Shown: one piece after another, positions 19,071 to 28,113 of the stretch
Position numbering within the stretch: position 1 is the stretch's first letter
Layout: each line of letters begins with the position of its first letter
Origin: Candidatus Aenigmatarchaeota archaeon
Lineage (GTDB): Archaea > Aenigmatarchaeota > Aenigmatarchaeia > QMZP01 > QMZT01
NCBI GenBank assembly: GCA_026397315.1
Contig: JAPLVC010000001.1
Coordinates: forward strand, 1 to 64,000
DNA length: 64,000 nt
Direction: 5' to 3'
The notes under the pieces: generated by a model
Databases searched by the model: none
What the model saw: only the letters and a program-made list of their open reading frames with translations
Told to the model about the DNA's origin: nothing
Made by a program: the position numbers and the translations under genes

Positions 19071-21041
19071 TTATTGCGAAAGCTGGCCCTTCGCTGCTGG
19101 AATGAACTTCTGGAACTCGTCCAGCGGGATTTTCTCCAGAGTCTCCCTTGCGTCTGGAGCGGCTTTTATGAGAATCGCATTTCTTATTCTTCTCGCGAGC
19201 TGCTTTGCTTCTTCGTCGCCGGGCCTTATGACGGCGAAGGCCTGCGTTTGCTTGCTGACGGTTGCGACCGGACCTGCGACGATCTCTGGCGGCGTGTCCT
19301 TTTCCAGCTTAACGCCTATCGCCATCTTCAGCTCCGTGCCCCGGAACCATTCGCGCTCGCCGTAAATCATGAAACTTCCCTTGGGCAGATATTCGCCGGG
19401 CTGCGCCTGCTTCGAGACCTGCTCGGGCTTTATGCAGTAAACATCGATGGTCCCGACGCCCGCCTGCCATGCCTTCGAATAAGATGCCGTGAATTCTGCG
19501 GCTTCTTTTTTCGCAACGTCTGTGATGGCCTTGCCTTCAGAACGAATGACGACGAAAGGCGAGCCCTGTATGTCCGAGTGCAGGACCAGGTCGCTCTTGC
19601 CAGCGTATTTTTTCACCAGAACTTCGTTCGACGTCGCGTCCTTGCCGCCGACTATGAGAAATCCGTCGCTAGAAACGAACCACCTGAACTTCTCGAACCA
19701 TTTCTTGTCTTTCTTTTCGACTTTCGCTAGCCTGCCTTTCGTTTCGATTTCCGGAACCTCTTCCATTTTTTTCTTCGTTTTTTTCATCGCCTCGCTCACG
19801 CCCGCGATTTTCTTCTTCGCGAACTTGGAGCGCTCGTAATAGGCCTGCGCGTTCTCCATGACTGTCCTGCGGAAATCGATTTCCAGCCTGCTGCCTTCTA
19901 TCTCTAGTATGACGAGCGCCTTGCTCTCCTTTATTTCCTTGACCATCTTGCCGTCCGGCAGCTCTTTGATGACCGCCTTGATCTCGTCCCAGGAAAGGCC
20001 GGAAGCCTTCATCTTGTTTATCCAGTCGATGATGCCCTCGACCTGAGCGTAATTGTTGTAAATAAGGTCTGCCATCGACTTCTTCTCTTCTCGGGCGACT
20101 TCCCATTTCTGCAGAGACGACGATTGCTCGTTAAGCATGCGGCCGTATTTATCGCGATGCGTTGCGACTACGTCTTTCCCGTAGTTCTCGGCCTGCACTA
20201 TCTGCTGCTCCATGTAGAACTCGTCCAGCGCGGAGTAGAACGTTTCCGTCTGTTTTAGCGCGCTGCCTGCATCGGGATTCTGCAGCTCGAACGGCGCTAC
20301 AGCATTCTCGTATATGGTGGGCTTTACCGTGAAATTGTCAATCTCCCTTATGGTGTTGAAAAGCGATACGCAAAGGCCAGGACTCATGCGCTCCGCCGGC
20401 GTGTCTGCATCTATCTTCGCTAGTAAGCATATCTCTTTCGCGTAAAGCGGGCCGAAGCCCATGCCTGCGGCGATGACTGCGATTATCTTCTTGTTTATTT
20501 GAGAAAGGTATTCGCGCATGTATTCGAAGCTCACCGCGAAAGGGTTTATGCGCGTCGGCGGATAAGCGTAAGCGACTTTTGGCCTGAGGATGCGGTCCTT
20601 CCAGTCCTGCGTGTAGAGCGGCATTAATATTTTGCGCTCGGTGTCGCAGAGGATGAGGTTGCCATCTGCGAAAAGCTCGATCACCAGCACGTTGTTAGCA
20701 GTCTCTATCTCGACTATCCTGTCGAAGCCGTGCTGGCGGACGTCGAGTATTTTCGTCGCTTCCATTCGCTTTCGTAACAGCTGGCAGAAGCCCGGCGGCT
20801 CGGACGGCGATGGCTTCCTGTAAGTGGTTATGAAAATCCTGTTCTTGTCCGCGTAGAGCCAGAGCTGACCCTTCCCGGGCGCGAATACCTCGAAGAGGAA
20901 CTGGTGCGTCTTCTCGTTCGGTTTGCCCGGAACCGGGATTTCATACTGGTAGATTTTCCTGATATACCCGTTCGCTAACGATGACTTCAGCTCTTTAGCC
21001 AGAAAGCGCAGGTCGAGCGACGACATCTCGTAGTTTTCCAT
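19071..21041 (-). CDS. NFACT/Rqc2/RqcH-family ribosome quality control protein
   Basis: N-terminal MSSLDLRFLAKELKSSLANGYIRKIYQ; NFACT-R FVSSDGFLIVGGKDATSNEVLVKKY...LHSDIQGSPFVVI. Confidence 0.92.
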   Translation of the reverse strand: MENYEMSSLDLRFLAKELKSSLANGYIRKIYQYEIPVPGKPNEKTHQFLFEVFAPGKGQLWLYADKNRIFITTYRKPSPSEPPGFCQLLRKRMEATKILDVRQHGFDRIVEIETANNVLVIELFADGNLILCDTERKILMPLYTQDWKDRILRPKVAYAYPPTRINPFAVSFEYMREYLSQINKKIIAVIAAGMGFGPLYAKEICLLAKIDADTPAERMSPGLCVSLFNTIREIDNFTVKPTIYENAVAPFELQNPDAGSALKQTETFYSALDEFYMEQQIVQAENYGKDVVATHRDKYGRMLNEQSSSLQKWEVAREEKKSMADLIYNNYAQVEGIIDWINKMKASGLSWDEIKAVIKELPDGKMVKEIKESKALVILEIEGSRLEIDFRRTVMENAQAYYERSKFAKKKIAGVSEAMKKTKKKMEEVPEIETKGRLAKVEKKDKKWFEKFRWFVSSDGFLIVGGKDATSNEVLVKKYAGKSDLVLHSDIQGSPFVVIRSEGKAITDVAKKEAAEFTASYSKAWQAGVGTIDVYCIKPEQVSKQAQPGEYLPKGSFMIYGEREWFRGTELKMAIGVKLEKDTPPEIVAGPVATVSKQTQAFAVIRPGDEEAKQLARRIRNAILIKAAPDARETLEKIPLDEFQKFIPAAKGQLSQ

Positions 21042-21076
21042 GATAATTAATTCGCCGGCGGGTTATTTAATCTGTC

Positions 21077-22270
21077 TCATTTGGATTGCCTGAGAACAAA
21101 AGGTATGAGGTCGTTGCCCTTTATCATGAAGCCGCACTCGCACGACTTTTCGTCGAACTTCCTGGCGATGCCGGGTTTTATGCCGTCACCTGCGACGAGA
21201 ACCGGGACCGGGTCACCGGTGTGCCTGTAAAGCTTGTAAGCCGGGTCGCTCGCCGTCCGGTGGTCGGACGTTATGACAATCGCAGTGTTTTTCATGTCCA
21301 CCGCTTTCATCAGCCCGCCAAGCTGCCCGTCTATTTTCTCTATGAATCCCGTCTTTTCGTCACGCTTCGCGTCGTGGGAAAGTATGTCGGTGCCGTTGAT
21401 GTGCAAAAGGACGAAATCATACGCTTTCATCGCTTCCGCGGCTTTTTCGAACTTGCCTTTCAGGTTCGTGTCGGGATAGCCTGTCGCTCCGGGGACTGTG
21501 ATGATGTCCATGCCCAGGAACGCAGCGACGCCTTTGATTATGGGGATGCCGCCTATGCAGCAGGAGCGCATGCCATACTTTTTTTTGAATGGCTCAACTG
21601 CCGTCTTCCTCGAGAAGCCGCGCATCAGGATAACGTTGGCCGGGAATTTCCTCTCTTTGTTTACGCTTTCCGTGGAAAGCATTTTGCCTGTCTTGAATAC
21701 GAATTTGTTCAATACGCTGGACGTGAATTTCGCTTCCGCGTTTTTCGCCTTGAACTGGAGCACGGGCACGCCTTCCTCTTCCGGGTCGTTGGATTCGACG
21801 TTTTCGGAAAGCTTGACATTCTCATCAAGCGGCCTCATGACTATTACCACCCTGTGACCAGCGGACTTTTTCAGGAAGAAATGGACGCCGTCTATCTCGA
21901 TGCCGTCGAGCCTTTCAGTGAGCTCTTCGAGCCCGGTTTCGTCGCGTCCCGCGCGGCGGTCGAGGATGTTGCCGTTAGCCCCGAGCGTCGCAAAGTTGCC
22001 GCGGATGCAGACATCGCTTTCTCGTATGTCTTCCATGCCGAGGCCCAGCGCCTCGAGGTAGCCGCGGCCCGGGTATGTTTCTTTGGAGTAGAAACCCAGA
22101 AGGCTGAGATACCCGAAATCCGACTGCGGCGTTCCTTTATAGCATATGTCGAGAAGCCCGCACGCCCCTTTCGCTGCCAGCGCCGACATGTTGGGTTTCC
22201 TGGCAATTTCATAGGGAGTCTTCTTGCCTACGTCGCCACCGCCGTCGAGCACCAGCATCAGAATTTTCAT
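21077..22270 (-). CDS. apgM: 2,3-bisphosphoglycerate-independent phosphoglycerate mutase, archaeal type
   Basis: MLVLDGGGDVG, SDFGYLSLLGF, HINGTDILSHD, VITSDHRTAS. Confidence 0.9.
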   Translation of the reverse strand: MKILMLVLDGGGDVGKKTPYEIARKPNMSALAAKGACGLLDICYKGTPQSDFGYLSLLGFYSKETYPGRGYLEALGLGMEDIRESDVCIRGNFATLGANGNILDRRAGRDETGLEELTERLDGIEIDGVHFFLKKSAGHRVVIVMRPLDENVKLSENVESNDPEEEGVPVLQFKAKNAEAKFTSSVLNKFVFKTGKMLSTESVNKERKFPANVILMRGFSRKTAVEPFKKKYGMRSCCIGGIPIIKGVAAFLGMDIITVPGATGYPDTNLKGKFEKAAEAMKAYDFVLLHINGTDILSHDAKRDEKTGFIEKIDGQLGGLMKAVDMKNTAIVITSDHRTASDPAYKLYRHTGDPVPVLVAGDGIKPGIARKFDEKSCECGFMIKGNDLIPFVLRQSK

Positions 22271-22440
22271 GGTTTTTTCACCATTAATTCTTATACAAAA
22301 CTACTATAAAAGCCGTTCCCAGCGTAGCCCACCCCCCATTCCGGAACATTAACCGTTTGTTATGCCGGGAAAAAATTCTCTAAAAAATTTATACTAATAT
22401 ACTATTACAGAAAAGAGGAATGAAAGAAGAGGAAAGCTGC

Positions 22441-23979
22441 TCATCTCTCGAGGATGAAATACCTGTCTTCCTCGGCGTGCGGGACTTCGTCCAGCAGCAT
22501 GCCGCGCTCTTTCCCGACGCCTATCACGTCGAGCTTGCGGACATTCTCTATGGCACGGCTGAGCTTATTGTTTTTCTCGGCGTATATCTCGAAAAGCACT
22601 TCGCCTTTCCTGACCTTGTCGCCGAGCTTTTTCTTGAAATATATTCCAGCCCCCTTGTCCCTTGGGGCGCCGGCGTCCCTTGCGATTATGTCTATACCCT
22701 TATTGCTTATCCACAGCACCTTGCCTGACTTGCTGGATTTGAACTCGGCAACATATTTGCCGGAATGAAGGTCCTCGGGCTTTATGTCCGGGTTGCCTCC
22801 CTGCGCCTCGATTATTTCCCTGAGTTTCTTGTATGCCTTACCGGATTTCAGGATTTCAAGTGCGGCCTGCTTGCCGTCTTTCGCCCCTGCGAATCCGAGC
22901 AGCACGCCCGCGAGCGTCGTGGCCTTGTCGACCAGGTCGGGCGGGCCGTGGCCGTGCATGACGGTGCTGAGAGCCTCTCTCGCTTCCATCATCGGCCCGA
23001 CGGCGTGGCCGATCGGTTGGTCGGCGAAAGTCGAGATGCAATCTACCTTTATGCCTAATTTTTTTCCCAGCTGTATGAATTCGCATGCAAGATTTTCGAA
23101 TTCTTCCTTGGTTCTGATTTTCGTTTCCCTCCCGGTCGGAATATCGATGACAAGATACTTCGCGTTGACGCATTTCTTCTTGGACATGACGGACGGCAGC
23201 AAGAACGGGTCTATCGAAAGCGGGTATTCTATCTTTATGAAAATATCATCCGCCGGCGCTAAATCGACCGCTCCGCCCCATACCATGCAGGCATTGGTCT
23301 TGTTGACCACCCTGCGCACTTCATCCAGCGAGAGATTGACAGGCATGATGCATTCGACCCTGTCCGCGCTGCCCGCAGGCGACGTGATGGCTCGCGAAGA
23401 AGTCTTGGGAATTGTGAGGCCCGCTGCCGCGACAATCGGGACGACCACGATGGTCGTCTTGTCCCCGGGACAGCCGCCGATGGAGTGCTTGTCGTAAACC
23501 GCCTTGGTCCTGAGGTTGAGCGAGCGGCCCGTCTTGGTCATGGATTCCGAGAGGCTGGCGATCTCGCCCATGGTCATGCCCTTGTTGTAAAGCGACGTGA
23601 CGAACGCCGTCAGCTCTATGTCGGAAAGCCTGTGGTGCACGGTATCGACTATTATGGCATGTATTTCCTTGGGTGTGAGCGTGTGGCCGAGAAGTTTTCT
23701 TTTTATGAACGCCATCGACTTGGGCGGCGGCGCGGTCTGGACGTGCACTTTCTCGTCCGGCTTGACGTCGAGATGCTCCTGTATCTCCTCGTAAAGGCCT
23801 ATCTCGCCCTCGCGCACTATCTTCTTCGCGATGTTCACTATGGCGACTACCTTGTCCTTGCCAAAAGAAAGCTCCACCCTGTCGAGCGGCTTTATGCCCA
23901 GCTCGGCCGCGTCCTCGATGTTGAAAATGGCGACCGGCTTATCAGCTTCAAGCTGCAGGAACTTCGCGCGCAAAAACAT
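22441..23979 (-). CDS. deoA: AMP phosphorylase (thymidine phosphorylase superfamily)
   Basis: DKHSIGGCPGDKTTIVVVPIVAAAGLTIPKTSSRAITSPAGSADRVE. Confidence 0.92.
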   Translation of the reverse strand: MFLRAKFLQLEADKPVAIFNIEDAAELGIKPLDRVELSFGKDKVVAIVNIAKKIVREGEIGLYEEIQEHLDVKPDEKVHVQTAPPPKSMAFIKRKLLGHTLTPKEIHAIIVDTVHHRLSDIELTAFVTSLYNKGMTMGEIASLSESMTKTGRSLNLRTKAVYDKHSIGGCPGDKTTIVVVPIVAAAGLTIPKTSSRAITSPAGSADRVECIMPVNLSLDEVRRVVNKTNACMVWGGAVDLAPADDIFIKIEYPLSIDPFLLPSVMSKKKCVNAKYLVIDIPTGRETKIRTKEEFENLACEFIQLGKKLGIKVDCISTFADQPIGHAVGPMMEAREALSTVMHGHGPPDLVDKATTLAGVLLGFAGAKDGKQAALEILKSGKAYKKLREIIEAQGGNPDIKPEDLHSGKYVAEFKSSKSGKVLWISNKGIDIIARDAGAPRDKGAGIYFKKKLGDKVRKGEVLFEIYAEKNNKLSRAIENVRKLDVIGVGKERGMLLDEVPHAEEDRYFILER

Positions 23980-24021
23980 ATTGCAAACCCCAACATCAAC
24001 CCAATTTCAAATATAGTATTA

Positions 24022-25302
24022 TTATCTTTTGACGCCCCACTTTTTTATTGCTATTGCCAGTTCCTCGTTTTTCAGGGAGTATTCATCCAGCGAGACGCCT
24101 TTCATGTAAGCCTCGAGGGCCTGGCGCATCGCTTTCGCTCCAGCCTCGCTGCCCCACGGGTGGCCGTGCACGCCTCCGCCGGCCTGGATTATGACATTGT
24201 TGCCCATTATCTTCAGCAGTTTGGGCAGGCTGCCCGGGTAAAGGCCGCCCGATGCGACGGCGAAGACCGGCTTGACGTTGTACCAGAACTGCTCCAGCGA
24301 ATGGCCACTTCTCAGCTCAGTGACGAACTTGCTCTCAATCTCGTCCTCTATCTCGCTCGTCTCGTCACCGGACATTTTTCCGACGTTCGCGGTCCCGACG
24401 TGTATCTGGTCGACGCCGATCAGCCTCGCCAGTTTCGCTATGACCAGCATCGAAATGCCGTGCTTATTGCTCTTGGTGAAGGCCGCATGCCCTGCGCGGT
24501 GCGCGTGCAGTATCAGGTTCATCTCGTTATTGTAATTGCGCACAGTTTGCAAGCCCGACCAGCCTATCGACACGATATCGACCATCGCGTACTCGCAGCC
24601 GTGGTCCTTGACAAACTTCATCCTGCGCAGCATTTCGCTCGTCTCGGCCGTGATGTTGGGCATGTAGAATTTTCCTTCGCCCGTTTCTTCCTCGGCGCGG
24701 TCGCGCATCTTGAGCGTTTCGACGACGCGCTTTTCGAAGCGGTTGAAGCCCATGCTCGTGAGGTTCTCGTCGTCCTTCACTATGTCCAGGCCGCCGACCC
24801 ATGATTCGAAGGCGGATTTCGCATGCTCGCTTTCGCTGAGGCCGAGCTTCGGCTTCACTATCGTCCCTAGCAACGGACGTCTTTTGACGCGCAACTTCTG
24901 GCGTATGCCGGGAATGCCGAACTTCGGCCCTGAGAAGGACTTTATGTATCTTTCCGGCAGGCGGATGTCGAGAAGACGCAGGTTCTCTAATGTCTTCATG
25001 CCGAAAACGTTTCCGGCGATAGAGCTCATGAGCTGCGGCACGTTGCCCGGCTCGAACAGAGCTAGCGGATAAGAGATGCGGGCTATCTTTTCCTTCTTGT
25101 TGATAGAAAATACGGTCGGCCTGAGGTCGCGCCATATGCGCGCCTTCATCGTGCTCACTTCTGTCCACGTGCCTATGGAGCTCTCGCCTGTCAGATCGTT
25201 GCACGCCTTCTCGAATGACGTCTTGTTCGGCTCGAGATAGAATTCGGCGATAACGTCGTCCCTTGAAGGGACGTGATCAAGATCGATATACTCGTTTCTC
25301 AT
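24022..25302 (-). CDS. rbcL: Archaeal type III RuBisCO large subunit
   Basis: GTIVKPKLGL, GGLDIVKDDEN, LHAHRAGHAAFT, IHVGTANVGKMSGD, FAVASGGLYPG; catalytic residues present. Confidence 0.93.
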   Translation of the reverse strand: MRNEYIDLDHVPSRDDVIAEFYLEPNKTSFEKACNDLTGESSIGTWTEVSTMKARIWRDLRPTVFSINKKEKIARISYPLALFEPGNVPQLMSSIAGNVFGMKTLENLRLLDIRLPERYIKSFSGPKFGIPGIRQKLRVKRRPLLGTIVKPKLGLSESEHAKSAFESWVGGLDIVKDDENLTSMGFNRFEKRVVETLKMRDRAEEETGEGKFYMPNITAETSEMLRRMKFVKDHGCEYAMVDIVSIGWSGLQTVRNYNNEMNLILHAHRAGHAAFTKSNKHGISMLVIAKLARLIGVDQIHVGTANVGKMSGDETSEIEDEIESKFVTELRSGHSLEQFWYNVKPVFAVASGGLYPGSLPKLLKIMGNNVIIQAGGGVHGHPWGSEAGAKAMRQALEAYMKGVSLDEYSLKNEELAIAIKKWGVKR

Positions 25303-25385
25303 GGCAACGCACCCGCATGACCCGCAATATATATAATTTGAATTCCAGCATAAAAGTATTTTAGCTTCAAAGACAAGCTAGAAGC

Positions 25386-25463
25386 ATGGCATCAAAAATA
25401 AGCGTTAGCAGGAAAGGCAAAATTAAAACGACCAAAAAAGCTAGCCAACATGGTACTATATAA
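25386..25463 (+). CDS. Candidate 25-aa basic small protein MASKISVSRKGKIKTTKKASQHGTI
   Basis: Small ORF with upstream TATA-like tatatataat and downstream T-rich tract; not in supplied ORF list. Confidence 0.25.
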   Translation: MASKISVSRKGKIKTTKKASQHGTI

Positions 25464-25502
25464 TTTTTTGTAAGCGTTTTTTATTTTTCTTTCTGAGTTG
25501 TT

Positions 25503-26723
25503 TTAGCTTCTGCTATGCTTTGGCTTTCTTATTTTTCTTCTGAAATGGCCCCTCATGACAGCGTAGCCGAGCAGCCCGTATTCAGCGCCGAAGATGAGGA
25601 GAAAAGCCATGCTGTCAAGAATCTTCTGCGGATCGGAAGACACGAACAGGTTCGTCATGGAAGTCGTGAAGACTTGGTAGATGATGGGTATGTCAAAAAC
25701 AAGGAAGCTCACGACGGCTATCGACGTCCCCGCGAGGAAGAAAACGGAGAATATTTCGGTTACAGTGTACTCCCTCCCGCCGGCCCGGGGTCTGCCGCCC
25801 TTGCCAAGCATTCCCATGAACTCCGCCCTGATGAACTTAAGCGACTTTTCGTACAGGCCTTCAGTCTTCAGGAGCGTCTCGAAGATGAGATAGACATCCG
25901 TCTTCATGAAAAACATGAACTGCCAGACTAGCCCGAGTATTTCCATCATGACAAGATAACGCAGCACGAGATAGACGTGATAAGGCAGGGGCAGCGCGCC
26001 CGTGTCGGAAAGAAACATGGCGAAAATGAAGAGCGAGATGAAAAGGACGTCGCTCGCCATGCCGGCGAAATATATCCTGAGCCTCTTTATTCTCGGCAGC
26101 CTCCACACGTTAGTGACGTCGGTGACGGCGACCAGGTAATACAGCCTGTAGTCTATGCCGAAATCCGCCTTTATCCCGCAGGATATCGCGGCTAGGAAAT
26201 GGGAGAACTCGTGCCTCGTGACCATGATTATGCTGAGCAGGAAAGAAACCGCCGCTATGAACGTGTAGCTTTGACTGAAAAAGAAATCCTCGTATCTCGG
26301 CACGTAGTCGGGGTTTGCGATGACGAGGAAGAGGGCGAAAGTGACGAACATGACATAAGCGAAGTAGGCAGGCTTGGAGAAAATCCAGGACACGTGCCCT
26401 GGCTTCAGCCACGGGAAAAGATAATGCGCCTTCTTCCTCTTCTTCAGCTTCCTGCCGCCTATGCTCCTGACGAAGCCGTCCTGGGCGAGCTCGCGGACGA
26501 AGCCTTTAACATCGAAATCTTTGCCGTATTTTTTACGGGCTTCCTTCCCGGCCTGCTCCACGGTCCTGCCGGACTTGAGGAGCCGGATTATATCGAGGCC
26601 CGCGTCAGGTATGCCGATATAGTCCTCCGTCTCCTGCCTTCCTATTATGTATTCATTGCCTTCTTTCCTGGAGGAAATCCTGAAGAAATGAATCTCGTCC
26701 GTGTCGCTTATCCTCAGCACCAT
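25503..26723 (-). CDS. Multi-TM M50-like zinc metalloprotease with N-terminal PqqD-like winged-helix domain
   Basis: VTRHEFSHFLAAISCG (HExxH); N-terminal IGIPDAGLDIIRLLKSGRTVEQAGKEARKKYGKDFDVKGFVRELAQDGFV resembles PqqD fold. Confidence 0.7.
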   Translation of the reverse strand: MVLRISDTDEIHFFRISSRKEGNEYIIGRQETEDYIGIPDAGLDIIRLLKSGRTVEQAGKEARKKYGKDFDVKGFVRELAQDGFVRSIGGRKLKKRKKAHYLFPWLKPGHVSWIFSKPAYFAYVMFVTFALFLVIANPDYVPRYEDFFFSQSYTFIAAVSFLLSIIMVTRHEFSHFLAAISCGIKADFGIDYRLYYLVAVTDVTNVWRLPRIKRLRIYFAGMASDVLFISLFIFAMFLSDTGALPLPYHVYLVLRYLVMMEILGLVWQFMFFMKTDVYLIFETLLKTEGLYEKSLKFIRAEFMGMLGKGGRPRAGGREYTVTEIFSVFFLAGTSIAVVSFLVFDIPIIYQVFTTSMTNLFVSSDPQKILDSMAFLLIFGAEYGLLGYAVMRGHFRRKIRKPKHSRS

Positions 26724-26787
26724 GTTAATACTTTCGGCGAGGATATTGAAAAATCAGTAATTCATATCCTGCTGGTATTTTTATTTT

Positions 26788-28053
26788 TCACTGGCCGTAG
26801 TCCTTCTTGCTGGAATACGTCGACTCGCCCATGTACTCGCTCTTCACCGTGTAAAACCTGTCCTCGCTTTTAGCGCCCAAGTTTATCTCGTATTTGTCAT
26901 CTTTCTCGTGCGTCTCCTCGAACGACTTTTTCACGACCATCTCAAAGATCTTGTATGGCGGGTCGATCTTCGAAATGCCTCGGTCGCTGGAGGCGAAGCG
27001 CCAGATCTCTTTGCCGTCGAGGTCGATGCAATATAAATGGCAATCCCAAGAGCCATCGTAAAGCCTGTCCTTCCATACGGCAGGCGGGCTCCATACCGGG
27101 CCGCCCGTCTTGAATCTCCAGATTTCCTTGCCCTCATTATTCAGGCAGTAAATGTTGCCGTTTTCGCTGCCGAAGTAAACCCTGTCTTTGTGGCAGGTTA
27201 TGCCGACGGCCACAAGCGCGCCGGCGTTGAAGCGCCACAGCTCCTTGCCTTTCATTGAAATGGCATAGAGTATTCCGTCCCTGGAATTGATGTATATGAC
27301 ATTGTCTTGGACGGAAGGCACGCAGCAAATGCCATACTTGCCGGTCCTGAACCTCCAGAGCTCCTTCCCGCTTCCAGCGTCGAGCGCATAGAGGTTGTTG
27401 TCCATGCAGCCGAAATACACAACGCCTTTGTAAAGCAACACGGGCAACTCGTTTATGATCTCATCGCCTGCCCTGAAGCGCCAGACTTCCTTGCCATCCG
27501 GAGTGATGCAGTAAAAGTTGCAGTCGCCCGAGCCAAAATAGATTTTTCCGTCATATGCGCTCGGGCCGCAATAGACGTAATCGCCTGTTTTGAATCTCCA
27601 CATCTCCCTGCCTTCCGCGTTAAGGCAGTAAAGGTTGCCGTCCAGCGAACTGAAATAAACCCGTCCGTCATGAAACAGCGGCTTTGTAGTCACGCCGCCG
27701 CCTGCCTTGAACCTCCAAACCAGTTTTCCCGTCTTGGCTTCCAGCGCGTATAGTGAGCCTGACATCGCCCCGATGTAGATTGTCTTGCCGTCGGACTCGG
27801 CCGAGTTGCAAGCCAGCTGGCCTTCGGCCTTGTATTTCCACACGAGCTTTCCGGTTTCGCATTCCACAGCGTAAACGTAACGGTCCATTGACCCGAAATA
27901 AACCGCACTGTCGACTATTTTCGGCAGGCAGAATATGCTGCCTCCGGGACCCACGCTGGTGGCGCGCGTCAGAAGGGATTCCCTTTTCTTGACCTCGAAG
28001 TCCTCGAGCTCCAGCTCGAAGCCGGAAAAACCGTCGTTCAGATTCGCATTCAT
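26788..28053 (-). CDS. PQQ-binding-like beta-propeller protein (8 repeats), no signal peptide
   Basis: Eight repeats of (V/I)YFGSxDGxLYCLxxxGKExWRFKTG. Confidence 0.88.
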   Translation of the reverse strand: MNANLNDGFSGFELELEDFEVKKRESLLTRATSVGPGGSIFCLPKIVDSAVYFGSMDRYVYAVECETGKLVWKYKAEGQLACNSAESDGKTIYIGAMSGSLYALEAKTGKLVWRFKAGGGVTTKPLFHDGRVYFSSLDGNLYCLNAEGREMWRFKTGDYVYCGPSAYDGKIYFGSGDCNFYCITPDGKEVWRFRAGDEIINELPVLLYKGVVYFGCMDNNLYALDAGSGKELWRFRTGKYGICCVPSVQDNVIYINSRDGILYAISMKGKELWRFNAGALVAVGITCHKDRVYFGSENGNIYCLNNEGKEIWRFKTGGPVWSPPAVWKDRLYDGSWDCHLYCIDLDGKEIWRFASSDRGISKIDPPYKIFEMVVKKSFEETHEKDDKYEINLGAKSEDRFYTVKSEYMGESTYSSKKDYGQ

Positions 28054-28113
28054 GTCTATATGTATAAATTAGGAATTTAACAATATTATTATAGGTTGGG
28101 TTTGTGATTTGGC

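Noticed and set aside
21086-24804. Plus-strand ORFs of 407 and 439 aa opposite apgM/deoA/rbcL
   Set aside because: Antisense to well-supported genes and no recognisable domains.
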